DNA from: Triops longicaudatus
Taxonomy: Eukaryota > Arthropoda > Branchiopoda > Notostraca > Triopsidae
DNA: 64,000 bases
Assembly: GCA_022885665.1 (NCBI GenBank)
Contig: JAGQDJ010000040.1
Span: 62,001-126,000 of the forward strand
Direction: 5' to 3'
The translations under genes were made by a program, and so were the position numbers. The notes under the pieces are model-generated. The model was not told the DNA's origin. It was given only the letters and a program-made list of their open reading frames with translations, and did not search any database. How positions within the stretch are numbered: position 1 is the first letter of the stretch; each line of letters starts with the position of its first letter. Shown here in pieces: positions 33,996-46,566 of the stretch.

Positions 33996-35615
33996 ATTGA
34001 TGGACGCTTAAAATCTTACCTATTTAAGGTCATAAAAAGAATTTTATGAGCTTCCATGAGAGTAACCATTTTAGCGTTGACAATTAATCTCTCCTTAGCG
34101 GAAAAGTAATACCCCCTAAGATTAGCTCGGATAGCATATCCGGCCGTCACATCACACAGTGCGAGATAAGATTACAAAGCATGAGCTTGACAAAAACCTA
34201 ACACGATAGCTGCTTCCAAAGCTGACAAATAACCCCAACACGTAACAGCTTTTTCGTGCAGTCTTCAGAACAGTTTAACTGCAGACTGCAAAACGTGATA
34301 AGCATCTATAGTGCGGAACGTCGAGTCCCGCCTTCCGAGCGTTACGCATATTGTAATGTAAATGCTAATTTACGCTTGAAAGCTTAAAATACATCAATAT
34401 AGCTTGAGCGTCATAAGCTTCGAAGACTCAGCTTACTTTGTCTAAGAATACCCCACGTGTTTTTTAAGCTAAAAAAATACGGTCCGTACGAACCTGAGTG
34501 AAAAGCCAAGAAAGGGAGAGTTAAATGAACACAGCTTGACGCACTATGGTAGGTATATCTCAGATAGAAAATGAGCAAGATCTTTTGCTAAACCAGGTTT
34601 CGTTAGCTCACGTCTTGCTTTCGATTCCTATAACACTTAAGCATGGTTATAGTGAAGAGCGAAATTTCCCCACTTCAATATGCACTGTTCCGACTGACGA
34701 ACTAGATTTAGGTCTTAAAACTACCACGTTTGTAGATACAGCTGAGTCTGTTGTAATACCTCGTTGCAGTTACCTCCCGACGAGCCCGAAGCGCAAGCTT
34801 GGGCGAGTTTAACTTAACTGGCACATTTTCACGTGGCTCAGCTGCATTGCCCTGCCCTTGCCCGAGCAGCTGGCGCAATGGCCTTGCCGAGTTGCTTTTA
34901 GCTTTCCTTCCCCCGCATGCGAACCCCCCTAATACGATGTTGCCTCTCCCATTGCCCGGTGAGTATTCGTTATTGATCAGAACAAGAGAAGGTAGAAAGC
35001 TCAAGTCGTGATTGCATTTTACCTCGAGCAAAAACTTTTGTCGTGTTTTTGAGCTGGTTACTAAACTATTCTTTCATATTTAGGTCACCGAAATAAGAAA
35101 CGTTACACACGGTTGATTAGACCAGAAATACACGGAGAAAAAAAGAGGGCGTAAGCCAAATTAATTCTTACTTCCGTAGGGGCAAAAGTGTTTCTTAAAA
35201 TCAACAATTTCGCCGGCGGTCTTTTCCGTTCCAATGCCACGTTACCGGACTTTCTGAACTCAACAGCTTTCCGAGCTGCAGTTTCATGAAGACTGTTGCA
35301 GTTCGAGACAGAAAATGTATTCACCTGTTCCGTAATGGTTCTTAAAAAGTTTTATTTTTCTATGTAAAAAAAAAGACTCAGGGCCCCATGCATGCTTGTA
35401 TTACCAATTATGTGAAAGTTACCACGGACAACGTCTCGTCATACTTATGTACGCAAAAAGATTGTAAAATACACAAAAATTTTGCTAGTAATTCCATACT
35501 TTAAATAAGGGGAAATAAAAACAGTCGTTACATGTGAGGTGAAGAAAATTGGCTAGTAACGCTCCTTTGTGAAAATACATGCAACAGTGATAAGTACAGA
35601 AACACGGTGTGAAAC
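33996..35615. other. Spacer between transporter 1 and ADH5
   Basis: About 1.6 kb. It should contain the promoter of transporter 1 and the 3' UTR of ADH5. A GC-richer patch at about 34780-34980 keeps both strands open for around 100 codons but encodes nothing recognisable, and I leave it unannotated. Confidence 0.5.
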
Positions 35616-37306
35616 TTAGAACAATACCACTGTGCGAATGCTAGAAGGGCAAACAACAATCATGAATATAATCACGAATAGAATTGCAGGAACTCACCTT
35701 TCACCAGCTTTCATCAAGTCGATGGCATCATTAATTCTGTCCAAGGAAACTTCGTGAGTAATAAGATCGTCCATGGGAATTTCCTTATTCACATAACGCT
35801 CAACTAATTTTGGTACATCATCTTTGGATTTCCAACCTATTCGTAAAATATATTCGTAATAAGTCTCAGGATCTATCGTACAATTAAATGTTAATATACC
35901 TCCAAAGTAGGTTCCCTTCAAAGTGCGACCAAAGAGAAGCTGCCATGGGTTAATGGTTATTTCTTGGCCTGACGATAAGGCGCCAACCACTACACAAACG
36001 CCCCATCCTTTCTGAGTTGCATCAAACGCTGCACGCTGAAAAATCACTAGCTAAAGTACCTCGCTTCATTACAAAAATGACATAAAATTATACCACTGTT
36101 TCTGGTTTTCCAATAACCTCAAAAGCATAGTCCACACCGCCATCGGTCATTTCGGCTATTACTTGCTCAATAGGCTTAGTATGATCTTTAGGGTTTATAC
36201 ACTCAGTAGCACCCAGTTTTAGAGCTAGGAAAGATACATGATTCACACTAAGCGCTTTAAAGCTTTCGTAATTTACCCAATTCGAACTTTTGAGGATTAA
36301 TATCAACGCCTATAATCCGAGAAGCTTTAGCAGCTTTCGCAGCCATTACAACCTATGATTTTAAACATTATAAAACAGTTATACTACCAGTTAACATTTA
36401 AGAATAAGTCTATAGGTCGTACGGGTAATCCTACACCACCTAATCCCCAAACAGCGACAGTCGATCCGGGTTTAACTTTCGCGGTATTTATTACAGCCCC
36501 GTAACCCGTTGACACGCCGCATCCGAACAAACACACTTTCGACAAAGGGGCGGCAGGATTAATCTGCAATATTTTTAAACAAATCCTCATGACAGGGCAC
36601 CGTGCCTAAGAAATCTTACGTACTTTCGCAAGAGCCATCGCAGGGATGACAGTATATTCGGAGAAGGTAGCGCACACGAATTGATACACGGTTTCCCCTT
36701 TGCAGGTAAAACGAGAGGTCATATCCGCTAAGCCACCTACTCCCTAAATGCAAAGAACTAAATTTAACGCTATATTGAGTTTCAACGAACCATCGCGGCA
36801 TCCAATGCGTTGCAAAGATTGGACTCGGAAGATAGGCAAAACTTGCATTCGCGACACTGAGGAGTAAAAAGGGGTATGACATGGTCACCTAAGCGAAGAC
36901 AAATATATTCCTTTTGTGTTTTCCTGGAGCTAGTTAAATAACCCACCGGATGCGAAGTCGATAACTCCTTCGCCGACGCTCTCAACTATACCCGTGCCTT
37001 CATGTCCAATAATAATCGGTATTTTTGGTAAACCGACGGTACCATCAACGAGATGAACATCCGAATGACAAACACCAGTTGCAACCATTTTGACGCGAAC
37101 CTTTAAGTGCTTAGATAAACAACAGGCGTCAAGTATATGATCACGGCCATGTGCGTACCTCGCCGGCTTTTGGAGGTGCTACTTGCACGGTTTCAACGGA
37201 CAGCGGCTGTCCTGGCTTCCATAGTACGGCAGCTCGGCATTCAATTACCTAAAGGGGAAATTTTAGATTTTAAATACTCAAGTTATGTACTTGCCTTTCC
37301 TTCCAT
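35616..37306 (-). CDS. ADH5: Class III alcohol dehydrogenase / S-(hydroxymethyl)glutathione dehydrogenase
   Basis: Cytosolic zinc- and NAD-dependent enzyme that oxidises the glutathione adduct of formaldehyde and reduces S-nitrosoglutathione. Eleven exons: 37306-37295, 37248-37159, 37100-36947, 36888-36791, 36743-36624, 36563-36423, 36352-36277, 36224-36094, 36035-35900, 35836-35698, 35640-35616, giving 373 residues (human 374). Visible landmarks: catalytic-zinc cysteine in GVCHSDV, GHEGTG, the structural-zinc lobe QCRECKFCLSSESNLC, the class III arginine in MTSRFTCKG, the coenzyme loop GLGGVG, ASRIIGVDIN and GATECINP. The 12-nt first coding exon (MEGK) appears to use a GC donor (GCAAGT at 37294-37289), the only way to keep frame into the next exon. 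Vertebrate class III has Thr where this protein has Ser in CHSD. Confidence 0.95.
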
Positions 37307-39278
37307 ATTGACGGACCAATGGGCCAGAATAACTACTACCCTTTTTAAGAGGATGTTGTATAGAAGCCGGAACGGTAGGACGGAACCAACTATGGCGACG
37401 CGCAAGCGCAGACATTAAAGATTGTCAAAGATAAAACGGTAACCTTGAACCTAGTCAAAACTGAAAGAGTCTGCTCTTTCAAAGTTTTCGTTTCTCCCCA
37501 AAAGACTGCCATTTCTAGACACTTAAAAAATCGTAAGTCTATTATGGTGTGTTATCTTAGGTCTCCGTTTCCAAAGAAAAGGATAGTCCTACACAACAGG
37601 ATCCCTTCGACTTGCTGATAAAGGAATAGACTTTCAATCGTCGTTTACGTTTCGTTCAAAGTTCATATCTTCTATACAAAAGTACTGTACTGACAAAAAA
37701 AAAAGAAAGAAAGAAAAAGCAAGCCACAAAGGTCTTATCATGCCTCTCGAAGCTGATGAACCTTCATTAGGCGTAATAGGAGCTTCCATCAAATCGCTTT
37801 CGAAATGAAAGGCAATTCTACATTTCGTCCAAAGTGTTATTTACACCATATAATTTTAAATTTCGCGGCCTTTCACCTTGAAAGCGACTGGTTCAAATCC
37901 TTCAACACTTAATCCAGGTTAATCAGCCTCAAGAGGTTAAATTAGACTTCTGCGGTTTGCTATGCAAAGTTTTCTTTTTTTGCTCAATACAGTACAGTGA
38001 CTTCACAACCGTAGCGATGTTCGAGTAGGCCTAACGAAAGCGAAAATAACTCGGTGACCGTGTCAAGAATGCTAAGCTATCTCTCTACAGACTCATGTTC
38101 TACGTCATTACTAAACGGCGAAGCAATCATTGATGTCCATCATGAAGTCTTGTTTGCTACTAGGAATCACGTCAAGCAAATCACGTTTATTCGAACAAGC
38201 AGGTTTCGGTAGCATGAACAGGCGTATGATGAAAGCGTACTTTTTAAAAAGGGAATTTTAGGTACCACACAGCGACGTTGAACCCTTTCGTATATTTAAA
38301 AAACCTACCAGCTATAATAAGCACCCAAGTGGGCCACTTGCCAAGGTTATTTCTCTCTACGTAGTAAATACGCCCATTATGACCTACAAAATTCAGGAAG
38401 CGGTAGGTGTTCTGGCAGTGTAAACGCTACAGGTTGGATAGAACGCCAAAGATGAAAACACAATCCATCACTTTCCATACAATGACAATGGAAGCGACAG
38501 ACCACAATAAGATCCGTGCTGCGGCACATTTTCTTGTAAGGAAAACGGATACGGTGAGAAAGAATGCATTTTTTTTGTTTCCCCATGGGTTGTCTTTATT
38601 TTCTTCCTTTTTTCACTCTTGGTTTGGGAACTCATTAGCTCACTAAACTTATTTTTGCGTTGTTGTTAAATAAAACCAAAAATTCTGACGTACTAAAAAA
38701 AGTTCCAACTGCAGTGTTGCAAGCCCTTTCATTTTCGCGAAAAAAATAACTTAAAAAATCAGTGACTCTCCCGCTTCCAATCAAACTTCAAACAAGTGAA
38801 GTCAGCACATCCAGGAAACGAGTAGCTATCATGCACAAGAAGTACTAGAATCTCTTAAGTTCCAGTCCATTATTATCGTTGAGCTTAATTACAAGAAAAT
38901 TGGACGTTTCCACACCAGTAGTCGCACCCGTCAACCGTGTCACAACTCCCGTTACGATTCTATGCTGCAATAGCCCTTACAGTATACTTTCGTAAAAAAA
39001 TTCTTCCCTCAAAATAATAGTCATTAAATAAGAATACAACGATTATCGCCTGCACCAACCGTCGCAATTTAACTTTCTGGTTTACAAACGTATTTCAGTT
39101 TAGGGCTTGATTCACTGGGACAGCTTTTTGTTACTAGTCCTTTTTCTCTTTTTGCTCGAAAATCAAATCCCCAGGTTTATCCTCCGATTTTCTTTTAGTT
39201 CAACTTAATGACGAATAGGAAAGAAACTAACTCAAAGTTACGACTTTTGTTTACTTCGAACCTTCATGATTGCACTGA
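37307..39278. other. Spacer between ADH5 and transporter 2
   Basis: About 2 kb holding the ADH5 promoter region and the 3' UTR of transporter 2. No coding frame is convincing. A purine-rich AAAGAAAGAAAG stretch lies near 37700-37720. Confidence 0.5.
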
Positions 39279-42223
39279 TTAAGACGACACTGGGCTGGTG
39301 GATGTGGCAGTAACTTTGGACCCGTTTTTACTGGGTTCACCTATAAGAAATATAATTCGAAATGCGATTAGCGAAGGAAAAACACACAATTACCATAAAC
39401 AGCACAAACAACTAGCGTCCCTCATTTCGCAGTCCGGTCGTCACGTGTTTGTTACACGCGATCGAATAAAAAATTAGAAATTGCTTATATGCCGAATGCG
39501 CCATAGAATCTTTAATTTCCACGAAAAATAGTTATCAAAAACAACACTTTACCTTTCGCATTCTGCGCTCTGATGGCAGCAAGGTTAGCTTCTCTCTTCA
39601 TGGTAAATCGACGCACGATTGGTACCATGAAACCAATGGCAGCGGCAATAACTAAGAATCCTCCGGCCAAATAAAAGGGCACATCATAACTCAAAGTTGA
39701 GTCATACACAGAACCTATCCAAAATGCGAATGATTTTAGTAAGAAAAAAGTTTCGCTAAGAAATACAGTTATTATACCTGCCAATGGAGGTCCAACGATA
39801 GCAGCGACTCCTCTGAAAATGCAGAGCAAGCCAAAGGCGTTTGTCAATTGATGGATACCAAGCAAGTCCACCAATACGATGGAAGTGAGTGCAATAAACG
39901 CGGCTAAAGAGAGACCATAATTAAGCTAACTTACATTCATAGAAAATGAGACTTACAAGAGAAGAGACCAAAAACCGAAACAATTATACACATTCCGATA
40001 TAGCCGCCGCCGAAAGGTACACAGGCTACACTGATCCCACTGACTAAGATGCAAACGTTGGTCACGAAAAGGGAATCAACAGAGGGGAAATCCGAAAGCC
40101 AGCCGGAAAAGACACGACCGACAGTATTCGTGATACCAATGATAGAAAGCAAGAAAGCAGCTTGTTGTTCTTCCACTCCCTATTGGGTAAAATTCACGAG
40201 TTATGAGTTGCGGTCTCCAGATTATTGGCAGTGGCACTTACGCGAATTTTGGCAGCGTCAATAATGTAGACGAAGGGAACGTAAAAGCCCAGCATGCCAA
40301 AAACGTTAGAAATTCCGATAAAGAGGAAAACTGGGTCTTTCACCAAAGAAAAGTCCATCAGTTCAGACATCGAGTTGCGGAAAGATTCGGGCAAGCATGC
40401 GCAGCAACCTTTCAATTTAAAAAATGAAAAAGGAATTAAATCCACTTACTTTTCCTAAAAATTTAGAATTACCGGAACTTTGTTTGCCAGATTCAGCGTC
40501 TCGTTTAGATACATTTTTGGACAAGGAGATCATGCTTTGCCTAAACGATGCCATGGATCCCTGAGCTTCGGGCAAGTTTTGAATGCTACCCGAGTAGAAG
40601 ACATCTTTGCGAGCTAACGGACGTACTACTTCCTTTTTCTCTGGTGCCGGCAGCATCTCCACATCTTCGTCCTGACTGTGTCCAGAGCGACGCTTGTGGG
40701 CGTCGCCGTTAACGTTTCCTCGGCTGTTACGGAGTCCAGCAGAACCATGGGAACCTTTGCGTTCGCGAGACTTGCGTTCCAGAGTGCCAGAGGTAGACAA
40801 GTTGGGCTGCGAGGAGTTCATACGGTCGGAGGTGTCCAAATTTTGACGAGGAGCAGGCACAGGTTTCTTGCTTTCCTCCCCACTTAATAAATGTTCGGTT
40901 TCTTCACTGGCCTCATTATTACTTTTCGCTTTCTTATCACTTTCGACAGGAGAGCCCAAATTGCTATTCACAGGTGGACTGCCGCTCGCCTCGCTCAACG
41001 CTCCTTCTTGCGTTTTGACTTCGGTAATCGTTGGAAGCGTGCTTGCGGTTGTCGTAGCCAACTGCAAAACCAAAATATTGTGTTATATATAATCTTTTAA
41101 AAGTAAAACTCTTATCGACGCCAAAGCCTCATGGCATGATTCTCATACCTGGTCGAGGTTGAGGCTAGAATGAACGCCAGGATCTGCATTGATGGGCAAT
41201 TTAGGTCGCCGCTCGTAACTTCCGTCAGGCAACTGAACCATAAAGTAGGAAGATCCCATCAAAGATCCCTTCTCCAGTTGCATTGCTTTGTCTTCTGCCA
41301 TACGCTGCAACAAAGGCTTGCATTTGGATTTCTTGGGTACTGTCAAAGGCCTCATCAAAGCGCCGAATACCTGCCATATTTTAACAATAAATCAGACATA
41401 AGCTCTAGGACTGTTTAAGGGTAGAAATGAGAGAATGTTAGCATACAGCACAGTTCAAGATGAGACCAGCGAGAATAAGATTAGCTCCTTTCCAGCCATA
41501 AGCCTCCAACAACGCAGTGGCCACCGGCGCAAATACGAAAGTGCCGAATCCGGAGCCGCAAACAGCAATACCTGTTGCAAAGGCTCGCTTTTTCTCAAAA
41601 TAATAGCCCACAGACACGATAGCGGGCAAATAGATTAGACCAAAACCGATGCCTAAGGGGGAACAGTCAAAGAATAATACGCATTAGTTCAATTTAGGTT
41701 AGGAGCTTTTCACACTTCCATCTCACCTCCTAAAACACCGTAAGTCACCATCAACATAGGCACGTTGACCGAAAACGTACTCAAAATGAATGCTATACAT
41801 CCTACTACACTGCCGATAATACACGTTGTCCGGCATCCAAACTTGTTGGTTAGCGCACTAACCAAGGGACCTAAAAAAAAGCCACAATAAGAAATATACG
41901 ACAAAATAAGTGCGAAAATCAAACATACCGCAAGTAAGGTAAACACCAGCTAGTAAGGAACCGACCCAAGAAACCGTGCCTTTGCTTTCGCCAAAATAGT
42001 TGACGAAGTCGCCCAAAAAGACACCGAAAGTGTAGGCTATACCGTCGACAATCAAGTTACATGTGAAGGACGCTAAAACAATAACCCAACCCCATCCCCC
42101 ATCGGGCGGTATAGGAACATCGTGGACTTCGCAAAGGGACTCCTCATGGGCTCCCTTTGATTCTGTTGTTTCTGCTGGCGACAAAGGTACTTTCTCGGCA
42201 CCCGCTTCACCGCTGCTCTCCGT
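39279..42223 (-). CDS. Monocarboxylate transporter (SLC16 family), paralogue 2 (start exon not found)
   Basis: Second SLC16-type transporter, oriented like its neighbour. Exons: 42223-41929, 41870-41727, 41652-41447, 41370-41149, 41061-40473, 40408-40242, 40179-39957, 39903-39778, 39714-39553, 39340-39279, together 731 residues plus a missing N-terminus. The exon at 42223 has an AG acceptor (GTGTAG) and contains no ATG before PPDGGWGWVIVLASF, so the start codon must lie in an upstream exon that I could not identify. Landmarks: GPLVSALTNKFG, YYFEKKRAFATGIAVCGSG, and a very long hydrophilic central loop (about 290 residues, with KKPVPAPRQNLDTSDRMN). The second half contains SFRNSMSELMDFSLVKDPVF and GITNTVGRVFSGWLSD. 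Several intron positions match paralogue 1, supporting tandem duplication. Confidence 0.9.
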
Positions 42224-44463
42224 CTACACGTTATAATCATAAACAAATTAGAAGTGAAATAGCCTCGACCCCTTGTGAATATAGTTATGTCTATGTTGTT
42301 GACGCTAACTGAAAACGTGTACAGAATCTTATTCATATTTTTTCCAAAAAATGGTTCCTAGTAAACAACATTTCGTCCTTGTGTTTTTTTTTCAAACACA
42401 ACAACGCATGGCAATGAGCATATTCGATAGCTTGCCTATGTTATAGTTAGAAGACACCGGCAAATAAAAGCGGGGTCGCTAACCCCTCTTCCCTATTTGC
42501 CCCTAACGCTCTAACGATAAGCATTTGGTCACAGAAACCCAACTAGGTCTACAACGGCGAAAACCCACAATCTGAAAAACAACTCGAACGTTAGTCCAGT
42601 TGCTTCCGTGGCAAAATCGAATTTTGAGGGAATATTCGTCAACCTTCGTCTTAAGAGCAAAGTTCACCCCACCTGAAGCAAGGTGTTTCCAACAAGATCA
42701 ATAATCTTTAGACGTCTTGTCAACTTTTGTGGCTGATAATTTATCTACGAGATAGTGCGCTTCTCATTTCTCAAATGTTTGGTCAACTGCAACGGACTGT
42801 TCCCGCTAACAAAGTGTCGAATTCGCGAGCCGTTCGGCACGTACAGTACTTTAATCTGAATCTTTACAATTAATAGGCAAAAAAATGCTGACATTGATGT
42901 ACACACTCGACTAAGACGAAGTAAATAACAATTTGTAAAATTGACACAGTCTCAAGATCATGACAAGCATTCTAAACTTAGCGAATTACGGCATGCATAT
43001 TTATTCAAGCAGCGTAGCTCCCCTTGCTTAGAATGGAGGATACTTTCAAGTGAGTGCCCTTTTCTCTTTCAAATGATGAGCGAGTCACGTGCTAATAAAC
43101 AAGGCCCCAATACGTTAAAAAATATCGGATCGAGATAAAGATTCAAGTGCGATGATACTCGTAAAATTTTACTCGTTTCATTGCATTTTTGAAACATGAC
43201 CTCTTAGAAATATAAAAAGAACGAAAAGTCAATAGTGCACAAAGCATTGAATTTACCCGTGTCCTTTTACAAACTCGCGTATCTGAATTCGCAGAAGGCA
43301 TGCTGATGCAATGTGGCTAGGCAGTATAAGTTCCGGACAGCTGTTAGCGCATTAGAGAAATTCTTTCACACAAAACTATTTTTTATGTTATTCACAGCCT
43401 TAATCTGACACGTCCAATCGCTAAGGATCGGAGCAGAAAAAAAGACACGCACGTTGTTACCCAGCCCGAAAGGCAATGGCGTAGCCTTAGCCTAACAACG
43501 TGGCTGCAAAACGCGCCCTCCCGTTGGCGCTTGATGCCGCAAAACGAGCTCTCCCTACACAGGCTAGTTATTATGCAGAGTCTAGCTTGGCTTGGGTCCG
43601 GGGTAGGGAGGGGTGGGGGACCGGTCGGCTGGATAACGGTAGATTCTGACCGGGTGTTATACAAGCTTACTACACAAAGCCCGAGAACCGCGGATTTGTT
43701 GTCCCCACCGGAGAAAAACGCGGATGCTGGTCTAAAATAGGCTGCCGGAAAAATAAGGCAGGATAATTAACGGATTTCCTAAATTCGCACCATGTTCAAA
43801 GACATGTACGGAAAGTAGGATATTAGCTACGCCTAATGCGTTGCATTTGAAATTATTTAATGAACGTTCATATTGAAAATAATACTTTTACATCCACTAC
43901 GGAATACGAAGTAGAGCACCTTTAGCCTATAGCGACATCGATTTTCCTTCTTTAGAGAAAGAGAGAGGTAGACAAATCGGCACCGTGCCGGCTTTTTTTT
44001 TATCAGGGGTTACTACATCATAATCACAGAACTTTCGCCGCAGCATGCGTACAGAACACATTCCTTCACCACGACACTTAAAAATGGACCGAGAAATCGA
44101 AAGAAATGCACCCACCATTTTTCTGCACTAAAAAGTTAATTTCCGCGTGTCTTGGGGTAAGCACCCGAACGCAACAGATATCTTTTAATCAATAATCCAA
44201 CGAAACACCATACTGTGGCTGGTCGAATCGCCCATAATCAATAAAGAAGCTTGGTTTAAATGCTGATGTAACTGTTTCCTGTTCTGCAATTTACACAGGA
44301 AAGGGGTCACAGAAACTGAAAGTTGAGCCTTGCAAACTCGGCATATAAAGCGTTAGCTTAGGAACCTTTCCAAATCTAAAATTGCCGTTCCACCTCTCCT
44401 CGCTATTTCGACGCACTATAGTAATACTCTGAATAGCTGGCGTCGTTCTTTTACGAAGTCAGC

Positions 44464-44529
44464 TGACGTCCAAAGAGGCTCGGACGTCGCTTGACGCGTG
44501 CAGGCGAATCGTTCGACGCCTTGACGTCA
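44464..44529. promoter_or_regulatory. Cluster of GACGTC (CRE/ATF-type) sites
   Basis: Three sites with a GACGTC core fall within 66 nt: TGACGTCC at 44464, GGACGTCG at 44482 and the perfect palindrome TGACGTCA at 44522. The palindrome is the consensus CREB/ATF site. No gene start is identified next to it, so any target (the missing 5' exon of transporter 2 or an unannotated transcript) is a guess. Confidence 0.3.
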
Positions 44530-45076
44530 GGCAAACGGGAGGCATGTCAGAAAAAAGGGGCTTATCAACGGGGTGTGGTAGACACCTATCCTTATTTAAA
44601 AAGGGCGGAACAAAATGAAATGCGCAAAGTATTCACGCGCCAAAAGTTCGAGTCGCACGCAGTCCAACCCGCTTATTCAACAGACTCGAGACCGGAAAGG
44701 CAGTAGGCCTATTCAAACGTGCAGAGTGTTAAAAAATACGAAGTTTGCGTATACATCGTTTTTTTTTTAAACCGTGTTTGCATCATTCTTTTAACTTCGC
44801 GACTAAACGCCAACTTGGCTTAATTGGTATCTCTTATCATAAGAGCTTTCAAGCATTAATCTACCTGAGAATGGCGACTTTCTGGTGTCAAATATTATAG
44901 ACAAAGATCTATATTCACGTAGACGAAGTTATTCAGCATTGTAAAATATACAGCGGGGTTTCAAAATGTTTTCGATAAAAGCGGATTTTCAATTACCCAT
45001 TACTCAATAAAAGAAGCAGTTTTACACGGAACTAATTGAGCTTTAAATGGGACTTTAAAACTTATTAAATTGGGCA

Positions 45077-45157
45077 GAATATTCATATAACAGTAGATAC
45101 AGAATATTCAAAAATAGAATATTCAAATATTCAAAAGTAGAATATTCAAATATTCAA
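45077..45157. repeat. Short tandem repeat built on GAATATTC palindromes
   Basis: GAATATTC occurs at 45077, 45102, 45117 and 45140. The 20-nt unit TAGAATATTCAAATATTCAA is present twice exactly (45115-45134 and 45138-45157). GAANNTTC is also the core of a heat-shock element, so this could be a binding array, but it lies beyond the POLR2M stop codon and may be only an AT-rich minisatellite. Confidence 0.55.
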
Positions 45158-45296
45158 TTAAGTAGATTGACTGCAATAGCAAACAGTGTAATTGTATTAG
45201 CGTCATAATTATTTACATCAAATTTCACAAGCACTATACATCCGGATAAACAAAACAGGGGCAATTCTTTTCGCTCTCTCACGACGTTAAATTACG

Positions 45297-46566
45297 CTAC
45301 TCCATGATAGGAAATGACACCCCATCGCCTACATCCTCATCATCATAGTGTTCGGTGTCTTTCTCATCATCGGCATCCATCGCATGCGGTTGCCGAATTT
45401 GGTACTGTGTAAAACGAGAGAAGTCAGCCTCGCCTGTTAGTGGAATATGAAGTTTGCCAGCTAATCTTTCTGCAGCTTGACGCAGTTCAATTTCTCGAGC
45501 TTTTTCCGCCTGGTGCTTCTGTAATTCCAAGGATTCTTGCAGTCCAATGGGTTTAACTTCACCAAATTTCGATGAGGGGGGCGTAGCAGCTGTGATTACT
45601 TTGGGCAATGGACTGCGGCCACGCCTTAGAGGGGGAGTATCGGATGTATTACTCGAGCCTGTCAATTCTTTTATCAGATCTGGAGTAATGTGATCGTGTT
45701 TCAGTGACCTATGGACAGAGCAAACACCACTTGTAAAGCACGAATTATTAATATTTTCATACTTACTTGTAAGGCTTGAAATGGTGCTCCTCAAGGGCTG
45801 CCTGCGTTTTTTTCACTACATCGCTGTGAAGAATTCTTCCTTCCACAACATTATGTGTGTTTCTCGCAATAGTCTGAACCAACCTTCGGGCTTCTGGATC
45901 TTCCTTTTCTAGCTGTGCAAGTTCTTCTAACGTTATAGGAATGACTTCTGCTTTCCTGCGCAATAAAACAAGCTCTCGAGAAGGGGTGTCAAATCCATTT
46001 TTTAAGTTGTTTATCGTATTGTACATACTTTTGTCGGACGCGTTTCTCTTTGGCCGTTCCCGAAGCCAAAACTTTTAATACAGCACGTTCGTCTGCTACG
46101 GCATCATCACTATCCAACTCCTCGTCCAGCGTGCTATAATCATCACTGGGGTTTGGATTTGTCGAATCACTTAACTGAGGTTGCCATTCAATGCTATCAA
46201 CTTCCATTTTACTGGGTTGCAACTTCAAATCAGAGAATAAGTTTGCAAGGAGATTTTCTTCTTCTTTTTCTTTCAATGCCGCGTTCAGCTTCTCGACTGT
46301 TTCTTCTAGCTTCTTTCCCTTGTCCGGTAATTTTCCTAGAAAAACCCTGTTCAGAAACTTATAGTTCATACGTCTGTCTTGCGTTTACGGTAAATAAACA
46401 ACAGCACATGTCCTCAATTTTTAGCTAGAAAGAGGAAAGCTTACTTGTTCTTCAACAGCTTAGACTGCCTGTCAAGCATTTCTCTTAACTCCGCTGTAGA
46501 TTTTGTCTTATAATTACTAACGCTTACTTCGTCGTTTAGTTTTACGTCAAGATTTTTCTGTGCCAT
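45297..46566 (-). CDS. POLR2M: RNA polymerase II subunit M / Gdown1
   Basis: Gdown1 binds RNA polymerase II, blocks general initiation factors and makes transcription Mediator-dependent. Four exons: 46566-46445, 46346-46029, 45955-45767, 45708-45297, giving 346 residues (human 368). The N-terminal block ELREMLDRQSKLLKNK followed by GKLPDKGKK matches the conserved Gdown1 start. The C-terminal block GLQESLELQKHQAEKA with AAERLAGKLHIP matches the conserved polymerase-binding tail, and the protein ends in an acidic stretch. The intervening region is acidic, low complexity and variable, as in the family. The ATG at 46566 lies about 250 nt from the divergent 7SL RNA gene. Confidence 0.92.

Larger units (their letters stand above)
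42224..45296. other. Spacer between transporter 2 and POLR2M
   Basis: About 3 kb. It should include the 5' exon and promoter of transporter 2 and the 3' UTR of POLR2M. I see no confident gene. Notable short structures are a group of GACGTC-type sites at 44464-44529 and a GAATATTC tandem repeat at 45077-45157, both listed separately. Confidence 0.5.

Noticed and set aside
34708..35031. Open frames on both strands in a GC-richer patch between transporter 1 and ADH5
   Set aside because: Simultaneous openness of both strands reflects base composition; the translations are low complexity and match nothing.
37876..37900. GGTTCAAATCC, a tRNA B-box-like string
   Set aside because: No A box at the right distance and no pairing acceptor, D or anticodon stems around it, so it is not a tRNA gene.
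43392..43740. Open frames on both strands near 43.5 kb
   Set aside because: Pro/Ser/Arg-rich translations without a domain or splice evidence; treated as noncoding.
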